The translations under genes and the position numbers were made by a program. Under the pieces are notes generated by a model that ran no database searches, was not told where the DNA came from, and saw only the letters and a list, made by a program, of their open reading frames with translations. Shown here in pieces: positions 54,286 to 61,824 of a DNA stretch of 64,000 nucleotides; positions within the stretch are counted from its first letter, which is position 1, and every line of letters starts with the position of its first letter. This stretch comes from JAGVSR01 sp963786675 (lineage in GTDB: Bacteria; Pseudomonadota; Alphaproteobacteria; Rhizobiales; Hyphomicrobiaceae): NCBI GenBank assembly GCA_963786675.1, contig CAWAZY010000006.1, forward strand, positions 1-64,000, in the 5' to 3' direction.

Positions 54286-55632
54286 ATGCAAGAGGCCGAT
54301 CGCACCGCAGATGTCGGGCAAGCGCTGCAGGTGATCCGGGAACGGATCGCGGCGGCGACGGGTCCGGCTTTTCTGATCGACCCCGTCACCGCGCGGGTGC
54401 TCGCCGGCAACGACGTCAGCCACCTGCATTTTCCAGCGCTCGCCGAGGGGCGGACCGCGGCGCTCGATGGCTCCATGCCTGCCATCCGCGATTTGCGCGC
54501 CTTCGCCGCTCAGCCGGAGCGGCCCGCCAGCGCCATACCCCTCACATTCTGGACCGCCCTTGGGGTCCGTACGTGGCGCTGTGACCTGGAACGCGTTACT
54601 TTAGGCGATCAGGCCGGTGTTTTTTTAGTCGCCGAAATGATGCAGGCTGCCGGAGTGCCGGCGCCGGTTGATGGCTCGCCGCCCATGTCACATCGCAGCG
54701 ACGGAGAGACGTTGCGCGAGATCGCGCGGCGGATTTGGGAAGGCCAGTCGCGCCGCGAGACCGGTCCGGGCGCGCAGGGTGTGCCGGGAGAGATCGCACC
54801 ACTCAAGGAACATGCCGCCATGTCCGCCGGTCCCGATGCGAGCGACCCGCCCATGCCACCCGACGGAGGCGTAGTCCGCGACGACGATCCACCGGCGATT
54901 CCATCAGCGAGCCAAAGCCCGCTCGCTGCTCAGCCCATCGATCTGGCCAAACTCGCGCATGAATTGAAGACACCCGTGAGTGCGATTTCGGCCGCTGCGG
55001 AAATCATGAAGGACGAGCGGTTCGGCCCCGTCGCAAACTCGCGCTACGCCGGCTATATCGCGGACATTCATACTAGCGCGCAGCATGCCCTTATGCTTAT
55101 CGAGCGCATGCTGAACCGGCCCACGGAACATGCGGTGGAGCAGCAGGCCCCCTTGCAGTTCACCCGGTTTGATTTGGCCGGTCTTGTAACCGAGTGCGTG
55201 TCTTCGGTCGCGCCGCTGGCCGAGGCCAAGGGCGTCACCCTTGCGCGCACGCCAAGCCGTAGCGATGTGTTCGTGACCGCAGATGCCACGTCGGTTCGCC
55301 AGATCGTTCTCAATCTCGTCACCAACGCCATCAAGTTCACGCCCGCGCGCGGACGCATTTCCGTCGAGACGATCTTGGCGCGCGATGGCGCTCCGGTGTT
55401 GCGCGTCGCCGACACCGGACCCGGCATGACGGCCGTCGCGATCACCGAAGCGATGCGTCCTGTACCGCTGAACGTTCCCGCGCGCCGCGACGGAGGCGGG
55501 CTGGGTTTGGGGTTGCCGCTCGCGTACGCGCTCGCGGAAGCCAACGGTGCATCCATGGCCATCGAAAGTGCGCCAGATCAGGGAACGGACATCACGATCA
55601 CGTTCCCGCACGGACGTCTCATCGCGATCTGA
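54286..55632 (+). CDS. Soluble sensor histidine kinase
   Basis: 448 residues with no obvious membrane segment. The N-terminal 110 residues look like a PAS-type sensor (AFLIDPVTARVLAGNDVS). A 100-residue Pro/Ala-rich spacer follows. The dimerisation helix has the phosphorylated His in LAKLAHELKTPVSAI, and the ATPase domain has NLVTNAIKFTP, VADTGPGM and GGGLGLGLPLAYALAEANG. It resembles DivL/PleC-like cytoplasmic kinases of alphaproteobacteria; the partner regulator is not adjacent. Confidence 0.88.
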   Translation: MQEADRTADVGQALQVIRERIAAATGPAFLIDPVTARVLAGNDVSHLHFPALAEGRTAALDGSMPAIRDLRAFAAQPERPASAIPLTFWTALGVRTWRCDLERVTLGDQAGVFLVAEMMQAAGVPAPVDGSPPMSHRSDGETLREIARRIWEGQSRRETGPGAQGVPGEIAPLKEHAAMSAGPDASDPPMPPDGGVVRDDDPPAIPSASQSPLAAQPIDLAKLAHELKTPVSAISAAAEIMKDERFGPVANSRYAGYIADIHTSAQHALMLIERMLNRPTEHAVEQQAPLQFTRFDLAGLVTECVSSVAPLAEAKGVTLARTPSRSDVFVTADATSVRQIVLNLVTNAIKFTPARGRISVETILARDGAPVLRVADTGPGMTAVAITEAMRPVPLNVPARRDGGGLGLGLPLAYALAEANGASMAIESAPDQGTDITITFPHGRLIAI

Positions 55633-55654
55633 GCCAGACGCGCAAGGCTCTGAA

Positions 55655-55671
55655 ATTAGAGAACTTCTAAT
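55655..55671. promoter_or_regulatory. Probable Irr box (iron control element)
   Basis: ATTAGA GAACT TCTAAT (17 bases; arms ATTAGA/TCTAAT) matches the Irr/ICE pattern TTTAGAA-n3-TTCTAAA at most positions. A partial copy (AAATTAGAAACC) occurs at about 55780. It lies about 160 bp upstream of the iron ABC transporter binding protein. Confidence 0.6.
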
Positions 55672-55829
55672 GTGCTTTGTTTCGACGCAAGGCCGTTGAC
55701 CGTGACGGGTCGCGCTGCTCTATTCCCTCCGGGCTTGATGGTCCGCGATCCCAACCTTGTCGTGATCCAAGACCCATAAAATTAGAAACCGATATCGGGA
55801 CTTTGACTCCCGGCTATTGGAGACGATCC

Positions 55830-56885
55830 ATGATCACAGCCGTTTGCCGTACGCGCCGCCATGCCGGCGCCCGCGCTGCTCTCGCACTTTCTGCTGCACT
55901 TCTGGCGGTATCGCCCCTTGCAGCTCAGGCCGATGCCGTCAACGTCTACTCTTATCGTGAGCCCGGCCTCATCAAGCCGCTGCTGGACGGCTTCACCGCC
56001 AAGACGGGCATCGAAGTCAACACCATCTTCGCCAAGGACGGCCTCGTAGAGCGCATGAAGGCGGAAGGCGCCAACAGCCCCGCCGACGTTCTGCTGACCA
56101 ACGAGTTCGGACTTCTGACACTTGCAAAAGCCAACGGCGTCACGGCGCCCCATTTGGCCCCCGATCTGACCGGGGCCATACCGGCGAACCTGCGCGATCC
56201 GGAAGGCCATTGGTACGGTCTGACGCGGCGGGCGCGCGTGCTCTATGTTTCCAAGGATCGCGTCAAGGATGAAGCGCTCACCTACGAGGATCTCGCTGAC
56301 CCCAAGTGGAAAGGCCGCATCTGCACGCGCTCGGGACAGCATACGTACTCGGTCGCGCTCATCGCCTCGATGATTGCCCATCACGGCAAGGAAAAGGCCG
56401 AGCAGTGGCTGAACGGACTGAAAGAAAATCTCGCCCGTAAGCCGGCGGGTGGCGATCGCGAGTCGGTGCGCGATGTGCAAGCTGGCCTTTGCGATATCGC
56501 GATCGGCAACACGTACTATATGGCGGCGATGCAGAAGAACCCCGAGCAGAAGGCTTGGGCCGACGCGGTGCGCATCGTGTTCCCCAATGCCGAGGGACGC
56601 GGCACGCACGTCAATATCTCTGGCATGGCCATGGCGGCGCACGCTCCGCACCGGGCCAACGCGGAAAAGCTGATGGCGTATCTGGCCTCGCCGGACGCGC
56701 AAAAGATCTACACGGATGCCAACAGCGAGTACCCGGTTGTAGCCGGCGTCGAACCGACGGAGCTGGTCCAGAGCTGGGGCGAACTCAAGGCCGACACGCT
56801 GCCGCTTGAGAAGATCGCAGCCTTGCGCAAAGAGGCCTCTGAACTGGTCGATAAGGTCCAGTTCGATGCCGGTCCTGGAAGCTGA
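55830..56885 (+). CDS. Fe(III) ABC transporter substrate-binding protein (FbpA-like)
   Basis: 351 residues. A signal peptide (twin-arginine-like RTRRHAGARAALALSAALL..., ending AAQA) is followed by the mature domain AVNVYSYREPGLIKPLLDGFTAKTGIEVNTIFAKDG, YGLTRRARVLYVSKD and an iron-site pair in GNTYYMAAM (tyrosines) near residue 230. It is the ferric-iron periplasmic receptor type. ATG 55830 is preferred because the signal peptide begins there and GGAGA is upstream. An Irr-like box precedes it, fitting iron-controlled expression. Confidence 0.92.
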   Translation: MITAVCRTRRHAGARAALALSAALLAVSPLAAQADAVNVYSYREPGLIKPLLDGFTAKTGIEVNTIFAKDGLVERMKAEGANSPADVLLTNEFGLLTLAKANGVTAPHLAPDLTGAIPANLRDPEGHWYGLTRRARVLYVSKDRVKDEALTYEDLADPKWKGRICTRSGQHTYSVALIASMIAHHGKEKAEQWLNGLKENLARKPAGGDRESVRDVQAGLCDIAIGNTYYMAAMQKNPEQKAWADAVRIVFPNAEGRGTHVNISGMAMAAHAPHRANAEKLMAYLASPDAQKIYTDANSEYPVVAGVEPTELVQSWGELKADTLPLEKIAALRKEASELVDKVQFDAGPGS

Positions 56886-56919
56886 CGGCGCTTTGAGCAG
56901 CCAACGCGGAGGCTGAACC

Positions 56920-57447
56920 ATGACGCGCTTTAGGACAGGCGGAACGGAACTTGCCGCAGTTCAACCTTTGGATCCGCGCGCAAATTTGCGTGCGGCCCAA
57001 GTGATTGGCCGCTCATTTCGTTGCGCCATGCATGCCCATCAATCCGGAGACGGTGCGGCCTGGGCCTATGCGTGGCAGGAATTTGCCAGCGTGGGCGAAG
57101 CGCGCGATGCCGACACCCTGGTGACGCATCTCGATTGCTTCGCGCAAACTGTTGCTTCCACGTCGGCGCGCCGCATTGAAGTTCTGCCCAAGGGCTGTCC
57201 TGGCCTGTGCCGGGATGAGTGTCTGGCGGTGTCGATCATAACCGCATCGCAGCTCGGCGCGTGCCCGGCGCTCAAGGCATGTGCTTTTGCATTGCTGGAC
57301 TCCTCGAATGTTGCGCCATGCCTCAGCGCGGCGACGAGCTTCGGCGAGGCTCTGCGGGCCTGCGGGCACGAATTGTCCGCCGATCTGATCTGCAATGCGC
57401 TCGCCTTCATGCCGCGATCGGGCCATCAGGCGGCACACGATGCCTGA
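56920..57447 (+). CDS. Unknown Cys-rich protein in the iron-transport operon
   Basis: 175 residues without signal peptide or TM segments. The C-terminal two thirds hold about ten cysteines (CPGLCRDEC, CPALKAC, APCLS, ACGHE, DLIC). No family recognised with confidence. It lies between the iron-binding protein and the permease, and its last codons overlap the permease start, so it is part of the operon. A role in iron handling or in a regulatory/assembly step is inferred from position only. Confidence 0.6.
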   Translation: MTRFRTGGTELAAVQPLDPRANLRAAQVIGRSFRCAMHAHQSGDGAAWAYAWQEFASVGEARDADTLVTHLDCFAQTVASTSARRIEVLPKGCPGLCRDECLAVSIITASQLGACPALKACAFALLDSSNVAPCLSAATSFGEALRACGHELSADLICNALAFMPRSGHQAAHDA

Positions 57448-59192
57448 TATGGCAACGATAGGGCCGCCGGCGGGGTCGGATTTGGGTCCTTCTGGATTGG
57501 ACCGCTGGCAGTTCTACCGGAGCTGGCGGCAGCGTCTCAGGACCTCGCCCTTTTGGACACTCGCTGTCGGCCTCGTCGTCGCCCTGCTGCTGCTGCCCTT
57601 GTGCGCCGTCGCGGGTCTGGCGCTCTCCACCTCCGATGACACCTGGCCTCATCTCATGCGACACGTGTTGCCCAATGTCGCTTGGCAAACGCTGGTGCTC
57701 GCGGCGGGCGTCGGCGCGGTCACCTTGGTTGTCGGCACAGGCACGGCTTGGCTGGTCACCATGTACCGGTTTCCTGGGCGCGCGGTGATCGACCGGCTGC
57801 TTGTTCTACCCCTCGCCATTCCGACGTACATCGTCGCCTATTGTTACGTCGAACTCCTGGACTACGGCGGACCGGTGCAGAATTTCGTGCGCGATGCTGG
57901 CGGATACCAAAGCGTGCGCGACTACTACTTTCCCGACATCCGCTCGCTGGGCGGAGCGACAGTCATCCTGGCCAGCGTGCTCTACCCCTACGTTTACCTC
58001 ACGGCCCGCGCGAGCTTCGTGCAGCAATCGGTTTGCGTGCTGGAGGTGGCACGAACGCTTGGGCAAACGTCGCTGGGCGCCTTCCGGCGCGTGGCCTTGC
58101 CCCTGGCGCGCCCCGCCCTGGCGGCCGGTTGCGCCCTCGTCATCATGGAAACGCTGAATGATCTAGGCGCCGTCCAGTATTTGGGCGTCGAAACGCTCTC
58201 AGTCAGCATCTATGCCACGTGGCTGCAGCGATCGAGCTTGCCGGGCGCATCGCAAATCGCGTTGTTTGGTCTGGCATTCGTGCTCGCCGTGCTCGTGCTC
58301 GAACGCGCGGCCCGTGGCGACAGCCGCTTCCATCACACGACAGGCCGGTACCGGGCCATCCCCTTTCAGGATCTGCACGGTGCTGCGCGCCATCGCCGCC
58401 GCCATCGTCTGCGTTCTGCCATTCCTGATCGGCTTCCTCATTCCCGTCGGCGTGCTGATCAAGCACGCGGTTGCACATATCGACGAGGCGTTGGCGGAAG
58501 GTTTTGCGACGGCGGCCATGAACAGCGCCATGCTGGCCGCTCTGGTTGCGGGATGTGCTGTCTTGATCGGGTTATTCTTGAGCTATTCGGGCCGCATCGC
58601 CGGCAATGCCTTCGTGCGCCCCGCGGTGCGGCTGGCTGGATTGGGCTACGCGGTTCCCGGCACGGTGCTGGCGATCGGCGTGCTCATCCCCTTTGCCGCG
58701 TTCGACAACTGGATCGATGCCATGGTCCGCGCCCAATTCGGCACCTCAACCGGACTTCTGCTCTCGGGCACGCTCATGGCCCTGACGTTCGCGCTCGTGG
58801 TGCGCTTCCTTGCCGTGGCGCTCGGAAGCGTCGAATCCGGCCTGCAGCGCATATCGCCCAATCTCGACGCGGCCGCGCGCACCCTGGGCGAGACCCCGAT
58901 GTCGACGCTCGCGCGCGTGCATCTCCCGCTGCTGGTGCCAGCTCTTGGCGCGGCGGGTCTGCTCGTCTTTGTGGATACGATGAAGGAATTGCCGGCCACG
59001 CTGCTCCTGCGGCCGTTCAACTTCGAAACGCTCGCAACGCACGTCTATGGGTTGACGTCTCTGGAGCAGTTCGAGCGCGCCGCACTGGGCGCGCTCGTCA
59101 TTGTCTTGGCCGGACTGCTGCCCGTCCTGCTGCTGCACCGGACCGTGGCCGGTGGCCGGCCGGGCTCGAAGTCCGGGACCGCCGCACCTTAG
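57440..59192 (+). CDS. Fe(III) ABC transporter permease (FbpB-like), frameshifted
   Basis: About 583 residues with two MetI-type permease halves. ATG 57440 overlaps the previous gene. The first half (TM1 near residue 40; ...ASVLYPYVYLTARASFVQQS, EAR-like loop VARTLGQTSLGAFRRVALPLARPAL) is intact. The reading frame shifts between about 58351 and 58372, and the second half continues RICTVLRAIAAAIVCVLPFLIGFLIPVG...ARTLGETPMSTLARVHLPLLVPAL. One extra base explains this. The cognate ATPase is not in the window. Confidence 0.88.
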
Positions 59193-59218
59193 GTTCGCGG
59201 TCTGGATCGCCGGCGCCG

Positions 59219-59923
59219 TTACCAGGAGCGGCGCGGACCGGTGTCGATGTGGAAGAGACCACCACCGTAGTGCTTGACGCCGCCCAGCGAGCCGTGGCCG
59301 CGCAGGTAAGCGTAAACCGCGCGGACATTGGCGCCGTGCACCCGGAAATCCACCGCGTTGCCGCTCAGATGATGCGAACGCTTGGCGCCGCCCACCTTGG
59401 CATTGCGTGACTTGCTGCGGCACGTGGAGCTGACCGTCACGCGCCCATAGTTTGCAGCCACGCTGCCGACCACAGACACGAGCGTGCCGTTGAGGCAAGA
59501 CGACGAGGCCACCCAGCGTATTCCGCCGCCGCCCGTCAGGCTCTTGGACGGCGTGGTGTCGATCATCGCGCCGGTATCGAGGGCTGCGTATTTCTTCTTG
59601 GCCTTGCCCGCCTTCTTCGACTTGCCCTTGGCCTTGGACGGGGCAAACCCGTAGGACGACGAATAGCCCTTCAGAGCTTTCGACTTGGCTTTAGCGGCCT
59701 TGCGGGCCTTCGCGGGACGACCCGTGTACCCCGAGTCTCCATAGCCCGACCAAGCCGAAGCGCCGCCGCGCGTCAGCTCCGACTCGCTCTGCCAACCCGT
59801 CGGCTTGGCCAGCGCCTCACCGCTCGATGTGGATGCTGCAATTGCGAAAACGAGGGCCGCCATCAGGGCCCCGAAGACAGGACGTGCGAGCACGCCAGAC
59901 GAAAGTGATGAGATACGACGCAT
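59219..59923 (-). CDS. M15/DUF882-type peptidase-like exported protein
   Basis: About 234 residues. A signal peptide (ending STSSGEALA) is followed by a very Lys/Ala/Gly/Ser-rich stretch (about 50-115, AKARKAAKAKSKALKGYSSS...) and a C-terminal zinc-peptidase-like domain: STCRSKSRNAKVGGAKRSHHLSGNAVDFRVHG (H-x6-D-x-R pattern) and GGGLFHIDTGPRRSW. This fits YcbK/DUF882 D,D-carboxypeptidase-like proteins, likely acting on peptidoglycan. ATG 59923 is chosen for the signal peptide. Confidence 0.85.
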   Translation of the reverse strand: MRRISSLSSGVLARPVFGALMAALVFAIAASTSSGEALAKPTGWQSESELTRGGASAWSGYGDSGYTGRPAKARKAAKAKSKALKGYSSSYGFAPSKAKGKSKKAGKAKKKYAALDTGAMIDTTPSKSLTGGGGIRWVASSSCLNGTLVSVVGSVAANYGRVTVSSTCRSKSRNAKVGGAKRSHHLSGNAVDFRVHGANVRAVYAYLRGHGSLGGVKHYGGGLFHIDTGPRRSW

Positions 59924-60315
59924 ACAGGTACTCCCCGGAACTGCAGCCAAACCCCGTCGCGCTGACTGCGCGTCTCCCACGGGTATGACCAATAGTTAAC
60001 ACCAGAACACAAGAAGGCTCCCCTACACGGGACTCTGCATCGTCCAGAGGCGAATTTCGCTTTATGGTTAATATCATAGTATAAATTGCCTAAATTGTCG
60101 CACTCACGCCAATTACAGCTTGGGTTGTTCTTGGCAAATAAATATTTGCGCGATCAGGCCCTCCCGCGTGCTCGAATTTTATTAAGTACATATTTGAATT
60201 CGGTGCCAGGATGCACCTGGAAACACTGAGGCTCTGCTAGAGCGCGACGGCGGTCGAAAGTCATTTGAAAGACTAAATGTGATGTACAAGTTGTCGCAGC
60301 CCTAAGGGAACATCC
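59924..60315. other. AT-rich gene-free stretch
   Basis: About 390 bases upstream of the M15 gene and downstream of glpD. Much richer in A/T than its surroundings. It holds a perfect inverted repeat GCAAATA/TATTTGC (60134-60149) and probable promoters for the M15 gene; no coding sequence is supported. Confidence 0.6.
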
Positions 60316-61824
60316 TTAGAAAAAGGCTGCCAGCCGGGCGACGGCCGCGTTCTGCGCCGCATCAGTTTTCAAATGCAGACCCGCCTTTGTGCGCCGCCAT
60401 AAAATGTCGTCCGGTGATCGCGCCCACTCGTCGTCGATCAAGAACGAGACTTCGCGCGCAGTGACATCATGCGCGATCACGTCCCCCAGGTCTTCCAAAC
60501 GCCGCGCATCGCCAACAACTGAGAGCGCTCGCGTTCCGTGACGGCGCGCCAAGGCGTGTCGCAACCCCGGTGGGAGCCAGGGGACCTGCGCGGCGAAGGC
60601 CTGCACGAAGGCCGCGAAATCGGCGCCTGGGAGATCTCCACCCGGCAGCGGCGTGCCGGCCGTCCACGGCCCCTGCATCGCTGGAAATTCCGGACGCAAT
60701 AGGTCGAGCACCTCTTCCGCAAGCCGGCGGTAGGTTGTCACCTTGCCGCCAATGACCGAGATGAGCGCTGCCCCGTCACCGGAATCCGACCGCTCCAAAT
60801 GATAGTCGCGGCTGACAGCCGAGGGATCGGCCGCCGAATCCGAGGCATGGAGCGGGCGAACACCGGCGAACGTCCAGACGATATCCGACGCGGTCAGAGG
60901 CACCGCCAGGAAGCGGTTGACGGCCTTGATGAGATACGCGGTCTCCTCCGGCGAACAGGTGGCGCGCGCAGGATCGCCATCGATCGCCACATCCGTGGTG
61001 CCAATCAGCGTGAAGTCGTCCTCAAAAGGGAGGACGAAAACGACTCGCCCGTCAGGGTGCTGCAGGATCAGCGCGTCCCCCGCCTCGGATATTTTCGGCA
61101 CGACGATATGACTGCCTTTGACCAGCCGCATCTGCCCGTTCCGCGCGCTGGCCGGCGCAATCCCGGTTTCGGATAGGAGCTGCCCCGCCCAGGGTCCGGC
61201 CGCGTTGACGGCCGTGCGCGCGTGGATCGTCTCGGAGCTGTCCCCGGCCATGACATCGGCGCGCCATACGCCTTCGATGCGCGCCAGCGCCGTGACCCGG
61301 GTTCGCGTCCGGATCACCGCACCCCGATCCGCTGCCAGCCGCGCGTTGAGAACCACCAGCCGCGCATCGTCGACCCAGCAATCCCAGTAGGCGTATCCCG
61401 TTGCGAACTCCGGCTTCAGGAGACGGCCCGCGGGATCGTGGCGAAGATCCAAGGCCCGCGATGCAGGAATGCGCCGCCGCCGTGCGAGGTGATCGTAGAG
61501 GAACAGGCCGGCACGGATCAGGCCGCGGGGCCGCATGCCCGGGGCATGTGGCAGGACGAACCGCAATGGCCATATGATGTGCGGCGCCCGCTCCAGGAGA
61601 ACTTCGCGCTCTCCGAGTGCCTCGCGAACCAGCCGGAATTCCCAATGTTCAAGATAGCGCAGGCCGCCATGGATGAGCTTGGAGCTGGCCGACGACGTCC
61701 CTCCGGCAAGATCGCCCATCTCCACGAGGCAAACGGACAACCCGCGGCCGGCCGCATCCGCCGCAATGCCGCAACCGTTGATTCCGCCGCCGATCACGAG
61801 GAGGTCGAACACCGGACGGCGCAT
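60316..61824 (-). CDS. glpD: Aerobic glycerol-3-phosphate dehydrogenase
   Basis: 502 residues of a membrane-associated FAD enzyme that oxidises glycerol-3-phosphate to dihydroxyacetone phosphate and feeds electrons to quinone. Landmarks are the FAD site DLLVIGGGINGCGIAADAAGRGLSV, SSASSKLIHGGLRYLEHWEF, TARTAVNAAGPWAGQ, FEDDFTLIGTTD and ISVIGGKVTTYRRLAEEV. ATG 61824 overlaps the symporter stop in TGATG and is therefore translationally coupled to it. Length and ends are normal. Confidence 0.95.
   Translation of the reverse strand: MRRPVFDLLVIGGGINGCGIAADAAGRGLSVCLVEMGDLAGGTSSASSKLIHGGLRYLEHWEFRLVREALGEREVLLERAPHIIWPLRFVLPHAPGMRPRGLIRAGLFLYDHLARRRRIPASRALDLRHDPAGRLLKPEFATGYAYWDCWVDDARLVVLNARLAADRGAVIRTRTRVTALARIEGVWRADVMAGDSSETIHARTAVNAAGPWAGQLLSETGIAPASARNGQMRLVKGSHIVVPKISEAGDALILQHPDGRVVFVLPFEDDFTLIGTTDVAIDGDPARATCSPEETAYLIKAVNRFLAVPLTASDIVWTFAGVRPLHASDSAADPSAVSRDYHLERSDSGDGAALISVIGGKVTTYRRLAEEVLDLLRPEFPAMQGPWTAGTPLPGGDLPGADFAAFVQAFAAQVPWLPPGLRHALARRHGTRALSVVGDARRLEDLGDVIAHDVTAREVSFLIDDEWARSPDDILWRRTKAGLHLKTDAAQNAAVARLAAFF

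Noticed and set aside
55782..56921. A 379-codon minus-strand frame opposite the iron-binding protein
   Set aside because: The plus strand has a signal peptide and a full binding-protein fold; the reverse frame has nothing recognisable.
57440..59192. Two separate permease genes instead of one broken gene
   Set aside because: The two halves lie in adjacent frames and overlap in reading, with the second half lacking a start with ribosome binding site at the junction; one extra base restores the usual two-domain permease.
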